Assembly (NCBI RefSeq): GCF_003570905.1
Contig: NZ_QXJM01000040.1
Coordinates: 186,001 to 250,000 of the forward strand
Reading direction: 5' to 3'
Length of the DNA stretch: 64,000 nt
DNA from: Cohnella faecalis
GTDB lineage: Bacteria > Bacillota > Bacilli > Paenibacillales > Paenibacillaceae
The notes under the pieces were generated by a model. The model was given only the letters and a program-made list of their open reading frames with translations. It was not told the origin of the DNA and searched no databases. The position numbers and the translations under genes were made by a program. Positions within the stretch are counted from its first letter, which is position 1, and every line of letters starts with the position of its first letter. Positions 27,306 to 35,848 of the stretch are shown here, piece after piece.

Positions 27306-28085
27306 TCAGGCAAGCACTTTTTCCAATATTAAAGCCACTCCGTCCCGATCGTTGCTTGCGGTTATTTCATCTGCGATTTCTTTCAGTTCCGATATGGCAT
27401 TCCCCATTGCGACCGAATACCCGGAGCTTCTGAACAAGCCTATATCGTTATGATCGTCGCCAAATACGATAACCGAATCGGCTCCCGTTCCATAGATCTC
27501 GCATAGCTTCGCAACGGCCTGCTCCTTCGACGCGCGGAGAGGCATGATTTGAATCAGCTGATTGTTATCCGTCGCGATAAGATTTACCCGGTGAGCGAAC
27601 GCTTCGTAAAGAGGCTGAAGCTCTATCTCTCCCGACAGCAATAGCTTGGTCGCCTCGTATTGCCTCAACTCTTCCAGAGACTTGACGACGGGATTGGCTT
27701 TGACGTTCATGACGACAGAGTAGTCGAGCTCCCTCAAGCCAAACCATTCGTCCCGGTATTCCATCGTAAGCTCTGCGTCGGGATTCCGATTTAAGCAGAA
27801 GTCGATAATTTCAGCCGTTAAAGACGCGGGAATGGATTCATGCCATTCCGTACCGGTATGTCTGCATATGACCTGAGCCCCGTTGTAATAGACGAAAGCG
27901 GCGATGTTATGCAGCTCTTCGGGCAGGAACTCCTTGACCGCTCTGGGCGGGCGCGCCGTCGCTATAACGATTCTCATGCCTTCGTCGAAGCAAGCGAGCA
28001 CAGCGGCGAGATTGCGTTCGGATACTTGTTTTGCCGAATTGAGATAAGTTCCGTCAAGATCGAGAACAACGACCGAAAATTTCAT
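27306..28085 (-). CDS. Cof-type HAD hydrolase
   Basis: 259 aa. HAD superfamily class IIB: motif I VVLDLDGTYL (nucleophile Asp and general-acid Asp), motif II VIATARPPRAV, motif III lysine near ASKEQAVAKL and motif IV VIVFGDDHNDIGLFRSSGYSVAMGNA. Length matches Cof/YidA-type sugar-phosphate phosphatases. Exact substrate unknown. ATG at 28085 preceded by AGGAGGG. Confidence 0.92.
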   Translation of the reverse strand: MKFSVVVLDLDGTYLNSAKQVSERNLAAVLACFDEGMRIVIATARPPRAVKEFLPEELHNIAAFVYYNGAQVICRHTGTEWHESIPASLTAEIIDFCLNRNPDAELTMEYRDEWFGLRELDYSVVMNVKANPVVKSLEELRQYEATKLLLSGEIELQPLYEAFAHRVNLIATDNNQLIQIMPLRASKEQAVAKLCEIYGTGADSVIVFGDDHNDIGLFRSSGYSVAMGNAISELKEIADEITASNDRDGVALILEKVLA

Positions 28086-28119
28086 AAGCCCTCCTGATTT
28101 GCGTCCGTCCTGTTCGACT

Positions 28120-28581
28120 CTATGGTTGGTTAGGCTCCGTGTCCCACTCCCTCAAGTCGTCCTGCTGTTTGAATTTTAAATTCTGATCTTTTAAATAATA
28201 GATATTCTCATCGGGGTAATGTACGACATCGCCTGTCTCATTGGTTCCTATGTCTAGAATCTCCAATACATCTGTACCCGTGTTAATAAATTGATGAGCG
28301 TTGCCTTGGCCTGCCGGCTTGGCGACGAAGTCGCCCCGGGATACCGCAAGCTCTTCTCCGTTCATTCTTAGCGTTCCGTTCCCGCTCAATATGATGAAAA
28401 ATTCCTCTTGCTTCGAGTGAGTATGATATTTTGCGCTTTTGGCACCGGGTTGAATTTTGTCGATATTGATATAAAGCTTCTCGCTGCCCGCGGCGCCACC
28501 CAAAAACATCGTGCTGGCTTTCCCTAGATAGTCGCCAATAAATTCGTCCGGAATGGAGTTGATGTTATGAATTTTCCGCAA
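28120..28581 (-). CDS. Cupin domain protein
   Basis: About 153 aa from TTG 28581, chosen because GGGAGGGGATAGAG precedes it; the frame is open to 28635 without a ribosome site. Single cupin barrel: motif 1 KYHTHSKQEEFFIILSGNGTL and motif 2 GDFVAKPAGQGNAHQFINTG, giving metal ligands His, His, Glu and His. Family members range from mannose-6-phosphate isomerase-like enzymes to binding proteins; function not assignable. Downstream of the DUF2306 gene on the same strand, 84 bases away. Confidence 0.82.
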   Translation of the reverse strand: MRKIHNINSIPDEFIGDYLGKASTMFLGGAAGSEKLYINIDKIQPGAKSAKYHTHSKQEEFFIILSGNGTLRMNGEELAVSRGDFVAKPAGQGNAHQFINTGTDVLEILDIGTNETGDVVHYPDENIYYLKDQNLKFKQQDDLREWDTEPNQP

Positions 28582-28665
28582 CTCTATCCCCTCCCATTTT
28601 TTCCAATAGTCTATCACATTTTCGAAAAAATACAAACGTATGTTCCTTTTTCCGAATTGTTCGAG

Positions 28666-29319
28666 CTAGAACTGAACCGCTATCGGCTTCCGCTTGCGCC
28701 GGGTTAACAGCCATTGCGCAAAAAACAAGTTGGGAACCCAGCAGAGCCATGCGATCACGCGATAATAGTCATTGAAATGCTCCAAGCCGAACACCGCCAT
28801 GCAAATGGGCAAATAAAGCCTCAAGGTCACAGCCGCGAAAGTCAGCGCGTAGTTCCTTGTCATCCATCTCTGATGCTCCGCCCGGTCCTTCTTGACGGCA
28901 ATAGCCCGAATGCCCCGAACTAATGTATACAGCCACAAGATCGACAACAGGAGAAACCCGACGCTGGACACCCAGCCGCCTGTGGCATAGAACGACAAGT
29001 AGAACCCGCTAATTCCACCCAGCAGCACGCCGACGCTGTAGATTCTGCCTATCGCCTTGTGCAAGCGATAAGATCTCGATCTAAGCTTGCTGATGAACTG
29101 CAGCCACCCTGTGCAAATGGCCGCTATGGCTGTCGCGACATGGGTATAGACCATGACGTACCAAAGATCGTTCAGATTCATTTCACCCAGTTTGTCTTGG
29201 ACGAGACCGGATTGATCGGCCCCCATGACAAAATATTGCACACCCAAGTACAAGCTCAAAAAAATAGCCAAAAATGCAACAATCGACAGCCATTTGTTAG
29301 TTCGGATCGCTCTTAACAC
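28666..29319 (-). CDS. DUF2306 membrane protein
   Basis: 217 aa with about six transmembrane helices (LSIVAFLAIFLSLYLGVQYFV, YVMVYTHVATAIAAICTGWLQF, IYSVGVLLGGISGFYLSFYA, VGFLLLSILWLYTLVRGI and two more). The histidine-containing segments YTHVAT, LHKAIGRIY and EHQRWMTRNYALTFAAV are characteristic of DUF2306 and resemble a haem-binding helical bundle. Function unknown. Confidence 0.85.
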   Translation of the reverse strand: MLRAIRTNKWLSIVAFLAIFLSLYLGVQYFVMGADQSGLVQDKLGEMNLNDLWYVMVYTHVATAIAAICTGWLQFISKLRSRSYRLHKAIGRIYSVGVLLGGISGFYLSFYATGGWVSSVGFLLLSILWLYTLVRGIRAIAVKKDRAEHQRWMTRNYALTFAAVTLRLYLPICMAVFGLEHFNDYYRVIAWLCWVPNLFFAQWLLTRRKRKPIAVQF

Positions 29320-29446
29320 GGACGTCCCTCCTCATATGGGCGAGGGAGCGCAGTTACCCTCGTTAAGAAAATTTTACTAAATATGTATGAATAAATAATC
29401 CGCCTCCAGCAGAATCCTCGACTGGACTTAAGACGGGTTGCAAAGT

Positions 29447-29475
29447 TTGACGATGATAATCATTATCAATATAAT
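29447..29475 (+). promoter_or_regulatory. Sigma-A promoter with a perfect Fur box filling the spacer
   Basis: TTGACG (29447-29452), 17-base spacer, TATAAT (29470-29475). The 15-bp palindrome TGATAATCATTATCA (29454-29468) is the exact 7-1-7 Fur consensus and lies within the spacer, so Fur-Fe would block polymerase binding. It lies 65 bases before the reductase start. A direct reading of the sequence with well-known consensus elements. Confidence 0.93.
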
Positions 29476-29540
29476 GGAAGGGACACTAAGGATTTGCGGA
29501 GCATGAACGGCCGTTAACTAAGAGGGAAGAAGGTTGAAGC

Positions 29541-30587
29541 ATGAGCGAGCAGCTGGAATTATACGATGTCACGATCATTGGCGGCGGTCCTGCCGGCATG
29601 TATACAGCTTTTTATAGCGGAATGCGCGATTTGAAAACCAAGCTGATCGAAGCCCGGGAAGAGCTGGGAGGAAGAATTCTCATCTATCCGGAAAAAATGA
29701 TCTGGGATGTGGGCGGCCAAACGCCGACGCTGGGAAGCAAGCTCATCGAGCAGCTGATTCAGCAGGCGTGTACATTCGATCCGACGATTGTTCTCGGCCA
29801 GCATATTACCGCATTCGAGCGTCAGCCGGACGGTACGATCCTATTGACGGCAGCGACCGGCGAGCGTCACTGGACTCGAACCGTTATTCTCGCCATCGGC
29901 TACGGCATTCTCCAATTGGCGAAGCTGGAGATCGAGGGGGCCGATCGCTTCGAGGTGAGCAATTTGCATTATACCGTTCAGGAGCTGGAAATTTTCCGGG
30001 GCAAAAGAGTGCTGATTTCCGGCGGCGGGGATTCGGCGGTCGATTGGGCGAACGCGCTGGCGCCTCTGGCCGCAAGTTTGACCGTCGTGCATCGCCGGGA
30101 CAAATTCGGCGGTCATGAACGGAATGTCGCAAATATGAAAGCTTCGTCGGCTAACGTCCTTACGCCCTATGCGGTGGAATCGCTCCACAGCTCCAACGGC
30201 AAGGAAATCGACCAGGTCACGATCAGCCACGTCGATACCGGCGAACGGCAAAGCATTGACGTCGATGCGGTCATCGTGAATCACGGACTTCGGTATAATT
30301 TCGGCCCGATCAAGGATTGGGGACTCGATATGGGCGACTGGAACGCCAACGTCTCCGGCCGGATGGAGACGAACATTCCCGGCATCTTCGCGGTCGGAGA
30401 CTTCGTAAAGCATGACAGCAAGGTCCACTTGATCGCCGGCACGTTCACCGATGCCGTCAATGCGCTCAACAGCGCCAAGCTGTATATCGACCCGCAGGCG
30501 GAAAAGGTCGCATACGTCTCTTCCCATAATGCGAAATTCAAAGAAAAGAACCGGCTGCTTGGCGTCGTGGACGACGACGGCCATTAA
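29541..30587 (+). CDS. Ferredoxin/flavodoxin-NADP+ reductase, thioredoxin-reductase-like (YumC/YcgT type)
   Basis: 348 aa flavoprotein. FAD site [18 protein letters not shown] (about residues 11-28), NADPH site [18 protein letters not shown] and FAD C-terminal motif [29 protein letters not shown]. There is no CxxC redox centre, which separates it from thioredoxin reductase. It reduces ferredoxin or flavodoxin; the Bacillus paralogue YcgT belongs to the Fur regulon. The perfect Fur box upstream implies derepression under iron starvation, together with the flavodoxin at 41655. RBS AGAGGGAAGAAGG before the ATG. Confidence 0.93.
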   Translation: MSEQLELYDVTIIGGGPAGMYTAFYSGMRDLKTKLIEAREELGGRILIYPEKMIWDVGGQTPTLGSKLIEQLIQQACTFDPTIVLGQHITAFERQPDGTILLTAATGERHWTRTVILAIGYGILQLAKLEIEGADRFEVSNLHYTVQELEIFRGKRVLISGGGDSAVDWANALAPLAASLTVVHRRDKFGGHERNVANMKASSANVLTPYAVESLHSSNGKEIDQVTISHVDTGERQSIDVDAVIVNHGLRYNFGPIKDWGLDMGDWNANVSGRMETNIPGIFAVGDFVKHDSKVHLIAGTFTDAVNALNSAKLYIDPQAEKVAYVSSHNAKFKEKNRLLGVVDDDGH

Positions 30588-30602
30588 TAGCGGCTCGCCA
30601 AG

Positions 30603-30634
30603 GCGACCTCCTCGCGGGGGTTTTCTTTTTTTTC
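30603..30634 (+). terminator. Rho-independent terminator after the reductase gene
   Basis: ACCTCC (30606-30611) pairs with GGGGGT (30616-30621) around TCGC, followed by TTTCTTTTTTTTCG. Confidence 0.75.
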
Positions 30635-30727
30635 GTGGGCATGAAGAAAGGGCATATCCTTCCACTCGTATATCGGTTATAGTCTTTGGTGAGAAAATAT
30701 TCCATAAAAATGAAGGAGAGATAGTCA

Positions 30728-31132
30728 ATGGCGATCAACGATATTTGGATTAATCTCCCGGTGAAGGATCTCGACAAGTCTGCGGAATTTTTTAACCGAA
30801 TCGGAATTTCCGCGTTCAATGGCGGCGACATGGTTCGCCTGCTCGTCGGGGATAAACAAACGGTCGTAATGCTGTTCCCCGAGTCTACCTTTCAGAGGTT
30901 TACGGGAAATGAAATCTCGTCAACGAGCCAGGGTACCGAAGTGCTGCTGTCCATTGGGGCGGAAAGCAAAGAAGATGTGGACGATCTGATTGGCAAAGTG
31001 ACGGAAGCGGGCGGCACCGTCTACGGCAAACCTTCCGATCAAGGATGGATGTACGGAGCCGGTTTCGTCGACTTGGACGGGCATCGTTGGAACGTGCTCT
31101 ACATGGACTTGAGCCAGGCTCCTCAAAAATAA
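30728..31132 (+). CDS. VOC family protein (glyoxalase/bleomycin-resistance fold)
   Basis: 134 aa. Two beta-alpha-beta-beta-beta modules: INLPVKDLDKSAEFFNRIGI at the start and, in the second half, EDVDDLIGKVTEAGGTVYGK ... GWMYGAGFVDLDGHRWNVLYMD. The GFVDLDGHRWNVLYMD ending is typical of PhnB/YaeR-like VOC proteins. Metal and substrate unknown. ATG 30728 with AAGGAGAGA upstream. Confidence 0.88.
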   Translation: MAINDIWINLPVKDLDKSAEFFNRIGISAFNGGDMVRLLVGDKQTVVMLFPESTFQRFTGNEISSTSQGTEVLLSIGAESKEDVDDLIGKVTEAGGTVYGKPSDQGWMYGAGFVDLDGHRWNVLYMDLSQAPQK

Positions 31133-31172
31133 AGGGAATCCTCCGAATTCCAGCACTTAAGAATAGGGTCGT

Positions 31173-31208
31173 GAGAGGCCTTCATCAATAATCGAATGAA
31201 TGCCTCTC
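31173..31208. terminator. Hairpin between the convergent VOC and GNAT genes
   Basis: GAGAGGC (31173-31179) pairs with GCCTCTC (31202-31208). There is no clear U tract on either strand. Position between convergent genes suggests a bidirectional terminator. Confidence 0.45.
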
Positions 31209-31230
31209 GTGGAGCAAACCTAACCTACAA

Positions 31231-31641
31231 TTAATCGAGCCGCTTCGTTAGAAGAATTTCCAACGGCTCGTTCTCCAGCAACAAGCATCCGGCATCCTTG
31301 TAGCCTAATTTTCTATAAAAGTGCTGCGCGCCTTCGTTAGCCAGAGTTGAAGTCATGACCAGACTGCTCCCCTGCTTTTTCATTTCGCTCTCCCAATTGA
31401 GAACCACGCGTTTGCCGATGCCGTTATTCCGATATTCCTCGTCAATCCAGAGCATGTTCATGAAGGGCGTATTGTCCCAAAAATACCCGTGCCTCATCCA
31501 TCCGATGTTCTCTCCGCCGGAATTGCGAAGAATGACGATTTCGTTGCTCCTTATTTTCGGTAATATCAGGCTTTCCAATAGATGCTTATCGCGAGCGAGA
31601 ATATAAGGGTAATCCGACTCTGTCGCATATTCGATTCTCAT
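31231..31641 (-). CDS. GNAT family N-acetyltransferase
   Basis: 136 aa. Motif A NMLWIDEEYRNNGIGKRVVLNWESEMKKQG, preceded by IVILRNSGGENIGWMRHG and followed by TSTLANEGAQHFYRKLGYKDAGCLLL. Compact single-domain acetyltransferase; substrate unknown. Monocistronic by context. Confidence 0.88.
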   Translation of the reverse strand: MRIEYATESDYPYILARDKHLLESLILPKIRSNEIVILRNSGGENIGWMRHGYFWDNTPFMNMLWIDEEYRNNGIGKRVVLNWESEMKKQGSSLVMTSTLANEGAQHFYRKLGYKDAGCLLLENEPLEILLTKRLD

Positions 31642-31767
31642 TGAAAGGTTCTCCCGTCCGCTTAGAATATCTGCAAAAATGGGCTTTGCTTAACTATATT
31701 CCAAATTATTCATACTCTCGGCAGAGGAAATGGTTGCTCTAAGTGCCGCAAAAAGGGAGCTCCCGAT

Positions 31768-33576
31768 TCAGGAGACTCCCTCTTTGTTTGCTTTTTCGTT
31801 ACCGTCAACGGCCTGAACGTCCGCTTCCGCCCTTGTCGCCGCAATAACTTGGAACCCGTAAGGATCGAGCCGCACCTTGCAGATTCCGCCGGATACATCG
31901 ACCGCTTGCCCGGTAAACGCATCCGACCACCGACCGCCGGACAACGGAACCGCAATCTCCCTCGTATCTTCGTCCGGATTCATCAGAACAACGATCCGTT
32001 CGCTGCCATCCGACCGTTCGTAGGCGAGAAGCGTGTCCCGTTCTTCCGCGCGCAGAAAATTGAACGCTCCCGAACGAAGCGAGGAATATTTCTTCCGCAG
32101 AGCGATCACGTCCCGATGGAAAATGAATAATTCCCTGTCTTGTCTGGAATGATCCCATTCCATGCATCTGCGATTGTCCGGATCGAACTCGCCGTCCATC
32201 CCGATTTCGTCGCCGTAATAGATGCATGGCACTCCTGCAAAAGTAAACTGGAACAGCACGGCCAGCCGCATGATCCTCTTGTCTCCCTTGCACAAGGTCA
32301 ACAGCCTGACCGTATCGTGAGTGCCCAGATGGTTGAAGGAGGCTTCGAGCGCCTGCTTCGGATAACGGACGAGCAGCTCGCTCACGCGATCCGCAAACCT
32401 GCGCGCGTCATGGTGGCCGAAGACGAAGAAATCGAGGACGGCATTGGCGAAAGGATAATTCATGACGCCGTCAAATTGGTCTCCCTGCAGCCACATGATG
32501 GAATCGTGCCAAACCTCTCCGAGTATATACGCTTCCGGGTTCGCTTGTTTGACGACCTTGCGGAATTCCCGCCAGAACGAATGGTCGACCTCGTTGGCAA
32601 CATCGAGACGCCAGCCGTCGGCTCCAATCTCCTCGATCCAATAGCGGGCAACGTCGAGCAAGTAGCTCCGCACCTCGGGATTGGCCGTATTCAGCTTGGG
32701 CATGGTCGGCTCAAAAGCGAACGTCTCATAGGTTGGAATTCCGTTCTTCGCTACACGCAGAGGCCATTTCCTGACGAGAAACCAGTCGGCATACCTGGAT
32801 TCCGCCCCCTTCTCCAGAACGTCGACGAACGGCCGAAAGGTTTGCCCGCTATGATTGAACACGGCGTCCAGCATAACGCGAATGCCGCGATCGTGACACG
32901 CCTGCACTAGCCGCTTGAGCAAGTCGTTCGAGCCAAAATGAGGATCGACCTTCAAATAATCGCGGGTATCGTACTTGTGATTGGCGGGCGCATCGAACAA
33001 AGGATTGAAATAGATCGCCGTTACGCCAAGCTCGGACAAGTGGTCCAGCTTATCCCACACGCCTTGAAGATCTCCTCCGAAAAAGTTGTCATACTCCGGC
33101 CTGCCGCCCCACGGCTGTACGTTCGGCGGATCGATGGCGGGATCGCCATTGGCGAATCTATCTACGAACACTTGATAGAAGACGGCGTCCTTCACCCAGG
33201 CAGGAATCTTGAACACATCCTCGGGATGAAGCACCGGATACTCGTACAGACCCAAATGCTGAGTCGGAGCCCCTTCGGAGAAGCCGTTCTCGGTTGCCCA
33301 CCGGCGCTCTTCTCCCTTGCACAGAATAAACCCGTAGCAAAGCCTGCGGTAAGGCGGCCGAACCTCCGTCTCCCAATAGTCGTACCGCTCGTCCGAGACG
33401 ATTCGCGTCATCGGCGCTTCCGTCATTGCGCTCCACGGCAAGCACTTGTCTCCGTGAAAGATGCGGACGGCGTCAACATCGTCTCTCTTGGTGCGAATAC
33501 GAAGCTGAATCGTCGTCTCATCGAGCGCATAAGCCCAATTCAGCTTAGGGCGATGATAGTAAGCTTCCAGAAACAT
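31768..33576 (-). CDS. mdxD: Maltogenic amylase / neopullulanase (GH13_20)
   Basis: 602 aa. The N-terminal CBM34-like domain (about 1-120) begins LEAYYHRPKLNWAYALDETT; the GH13 barrel follows with WVKDAVFYQVFVDRFANGDP. Catalytic residues: nucleophile Asp in DGWRLDVANEVDH, acid/base Glu in YILGEVWHD and transition-state Asp in NHLGTHDTVR. No signal peptide, so it acts in the cytoplasm on imported maltodextrins or cyclodextrins. Follows the mdxG-type permease by 28 bases, so it belongs to the maltodextrin operon; in Bacillus the equivalent enzyme is also encoded beside mdxEFG. ATG with GGGAGG upstream. Confidence 0.92.
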   Translation of the reverse strand: MFLEAYYHRPKLNWAYALDETTIQLRIRTKRDDVDAVRIFHGDKCLPWSAMTEAPMTRIVSDERYDYWETEVRPPYRRLCYGFILCKGEERRWATENGFSEGAPTQHLGLYEYPVLHPEDVFKIPAWVKDAVFYQVFVDRFANGDPAIDPPNVQPWGGRPEYDNFFGGDLQGVWDKLDHLSELGVTAIYFNPLFDAPANHKYDTRDYLKVDPHFGSNDLLKRLVQACHDRGIRVMLDAVFNHSGQTFRPFVDVLEKGAESRYADWFLVRKWPLRVAKNGIPTYETFAFEPTMPKLNTANPEVRSYLLDVARYWIEEIGADGWRLDVANEVDHSFWREFRKVVKQANPEAYILGEVWHDSIMWLQGDQFDGVMNYPFANAVLDFFVFGHHDARRFADRVSELLVRYPKQALEASFNHLGTHDTVRLLTLCKGDKRIMRLAVLFQFTFAGVPCIYYGDEIGMDGEFDPDNRRCMEWDHSRQDRELFIFHRDVIALRKKYSSLRSGAFNFLRAEERDTLLAYERSDGSERIVVLMNPDEDTREIAVPLSGGRWSDAFTGQAVDVSGGICKVRLDPYGFQVIAATRAEADVQAVDGNEKANKEGVS

Positions 33577-33604
33577 AACGGCCTCCCTCTCCTATCTAGC
33601 AGCA

Positions 33605-34441
33605 TTATCCTTTTTCCGCCCCGGCCGTCAGCCCTTCGATCAGGAACCGCTGCAAAAAGACGAACAACAGCGTAATCGGGACGGCGACGAGCACGCATCC
33701 GGCCGCGAACAACGTGAATTCGGTCGCGAACTTAATCTTGACCATCTTGAACAGACCTACGGCGAGCGTAAGCTTGTCGTCATCGGTCAATACCATATTG
33801 GCAAAAATAAAATCGACGAAGCCGCTGCTGAAAGAAGTAAGCGCGATAAAGACGAGCATCGGCTTCGACAGCGGCAGCATGATTTTCACGAATATCGTCC
33901 AATGGCTCGCTCCATCGATCTTGGCCGCGTCGATCAAGCTGGAAGGGATCGTGTCGAAGAAGCTTTTGACATACAGGTAGCCCATGGACGCCCCCGCGGA
34001 ATAAACGACGATCAACGCCATATGCGTATCCAGCAGCTTCAGCTGCAGCAGCAGGATGTAGACCGCAATCATGCTCATGAAGCCCGGAAACATGCCGATC
34101 ACGAGAAGCCCGAGCATAATCTTCTTGCGCCCTTTGAATCGGAATCTGGAGAAGACGTATCCCGTCAACGTGACGATAATGGTAGAGAAGATCATAGTAA
34201 AAAAGGAAACTTTCAGCGTATTCGCGAACCATTGCGCAAAAGGGTATTTGTCGAACAAGGTGCGATAATGCTCCAACGTAAAAGAATGGGGAATCAGTTG
34301 CTCGCTGTGCAGCGCCGTGCCCGGACGAAAGGAGGACATGACTACCCACAGAGCGGGATACATGCACGCGATTCCGATCAGGGTCAGAGCCAGGTAGCCG
34401 AAAGAGAGCTTGATAACGTTCGATTTCTGGCGGCTCTTCAA
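33605..34441 (-). CDS. mdxG: Maltodextrin ABC transporter permease, MalG type
   Basis: 278 aa, six helices. Starts after a short basic segment with VIKLSFGYLALTLIGIACMYPALWVVMSSF. The EAA loop that contacts the ATPase is in SLIDAAKIDGASHWTIFVKIMLPLSKP. Ends with RFLIEGLTAGAEKG, a standard MalG C-terminus. Overlaps the mdxF stop by ATGA (34438-34441). Confidence 0.93.
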   Translation of the reverse strand: MKSRQKSNVIKLSFGYLALTLIGIACMYPALWVVMSSFRPGTALHSEQLIPHSFTLEHYRTLFDKYPFAQWFANTLKVSFFTMIFSTIIVTLTGYVFSRFRFKGRKKIMLGLLVIGMFPGFMSMIAVYILLLQLKLLDTHMALIVVYSAGASMGYLYVKSFFDTIPSSLIDAAKIDGASHWTIFVKIMLPLSKPMLVFIALTSFSSGFVDFIFANMVLTDDDKLTLAVGLFKMVKIKFATEFTLFAAGCVLVAVPITLLFVFLQRFLIEGLTAGAEKG

Positions 34442-35751
34442 TGAAAGTCACCCTCTTCCTTGAAAGCTTTCGTTCTTCTAATGTTCCATATGGACAAGGA
34501 GGCAATAACGATGAAGATAAACAAGCCGATGACTGAGGCGTAATTGTATTTCCCTTGGGTCAGCGTCAAATTGTACAGCCACGTAATCAGAATGTCCGTG
34601 CTGCCCGCGAACTTGTAGTCCGCATTGGCGGGCGCTCCCCCTGTCAGCAGGAAGATCAGATTGAAGTTGTTGATGTTGCCGGCGAACGACATGACGAGAA
34701 TCGGTCCGAAAGCGTACATAATCGACGGCAGCGTAATCGCTCTGAATTGCCGGTAGCCGCTGGCTCCGTCCATCTCCGCCGCTTCGTACAGGTCCTTTGA
34801 GATGGTGGAGAGTATGCCGATAATCATCAGCATGGTGATCGGGAAGCCGATCCAGATATTGACGATAATGACCGTCACCTTGGCCCAGAACGGATCGGTC
34901 AGCCACGGCAGCTTGCCAAGGCCGAAATAGGACAAATATTGGTTGATAGGGCCGAATTGGCCGTTGAACATGTTTTTCATAATCAACAGCGAAATGAATT
35001 GAGGAATGGCATAAGGGATAATGAAGAGCGTCCGCCAAAATCCTTTGAACCGGATGCCCTTCATTTGCACGAGGAGCGCGACGAGGAAGCCGCCGAAAAA
35101 GACGGTGACCGTTGCGCTGACCATCCATATAAGCGTCCACACCGTTACTCCGATGAAGGTTCCGCTCCACGCCTTCACATTGAACATGTCGACAAACGAC
35201 TTGAACCCGGTCCAATCGACGAGCTTCGCCGGAGGCAAGTAGTTCGGGAAGGAGAAATTGGTAAAGGCAAGCAGCACCATGAACAAAATCGGCATCGCCG
35301 TGAAGAATACAACGAGGAGCAGCGGAATGGACAAAACCAGCAACGGGAACCGCTCTTCCGTTATCCTTTTTACGGTGGTTCCGAACCCGTTCGCCGTCCC
35401 CCCTTCGTCCCGAAGCTTCCCTACCCGATAGGCATCGCGAATATTCAAAGCATAGATATAAACCAGCACTAGAGCCGCCAGCAATGCGATAATTCCTTCC
35501 ACCATCAGGAAGATGGAGTGATCGCCCCGCACGTTGACGTATACTCTGCCGACCTTTTCCAGCCGATCCGCCTTATCCCCTAATGTCACCAAGCCCCATA
35601 ACGCTTTCGGAAGAACGGTGATGATAAAATAAAGCCCCGTAAAATAAAGGAGCAGCATGAGAAGCCCTTTCATATACTGACGGTTGTATACTTGTCCCAA
35701 TCCCATGCCGAGGACGGACAGACTCGCTGCCGTTTTTCGATGCCGTGACAC
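34438..35751 (-). CDS. mdxF: Maltodextrin ABC transporter permease, MalF type
   Basis: 437 aa from GTG 35751 (AAAGGGGGGC upstream). It has two extra N-terminal helices (LLMLLLYFTGLYFIITVLP and LIALLAALVLVYIYALNIRDAYR) as in Bacillus MdxF, then the core permease with the EAA loop DLYEAAEMDGASGYRQFRAITLPSI. Partner of mdxG. No cognate ATPase is encoded here; Bacillus maltodextrin importers use the shared ATPase MsmX, which is expected elsewhere in the genome. Confidence 0.93.
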   Translation of the reverse strand: MSRHRKTAASLSVLGMGLGQVYNRQYMKGLLMLLLYFTGLYFIITVLPKALWGLVTLGDKADRLEKVGRVYVNVRGDHSIFLMVEGIIALLAALVLVYIYALNIRDAYRVGKLRDEGGTANGFGTTVKRITEERFPLLVLSIPLLLVVFFTAMPILFMVLLAFTNFSFPNYLPPAKLVDWTGFKSFVDMFNVKAWSGTFIGVTVWTLIWMVSATVTVFFGGFLVALLVQMKGIRFKGFWRTLFIIPYAIPQFISLLIMKNMFNGQFGPINQYLSYFGLGKLPWLTDPFWAKVTVIIVNIWIGFPITMLMIIGILSTISKDLYEAAEMDGASGYRQFRAITLPSIMYAFGPILVMSFAGNINNFNLIFLLTGGAPANADYKFAGSTDILITWLYNLTLTQGKYNYASVIGLFIFIVIASLSIWNIRRTKAFKEEGDFH

Positions 35752-35792
35752 TGGATAGCCCCCCTTTATTGCCCGTACATTCGTCGAGTATT

Positions 35793-35830
35793 CAAGCCAT
35801 CCCCCATCTATGAAGACGGTTGATGGCTTG
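35793..35830 (-). terminator. Intra-operon hairpin between mdxE and mdxF
   Basis: CAAGCCATC (35793-35801) and GATGGCTTG (35822-35830) form a perfect 9-bp stem with no U tract. In binding-protein operons such hairpins stabilise the upstream mRNA or cause partial termination, which keeps the binding protein more abundant than the permeases. Role inferred. Confidence 0.6.
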
Positions 35831-35848
35831 TTGATCTCTTCGGATTAA

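Noticed and set aside
29841..30728. 295-aa minus-strand ORF opposite the reductase
   Set aside because: Antisense shadow of a clear FAD/NADPH enzyme.
32140..33675. Plus-strand ORFs of 256 and 245 aa opposite the amylase
   Set aside because: Antisense of GH13 motifs; the catalytic residues are on the minus strand.
35770..35790. Possible isolated copy of the 51-bp repeat (CCGTACATTCGTCGAG)
   Set aside because: Only about 15 bases match and the rest of the unit is absent; taken as chance.
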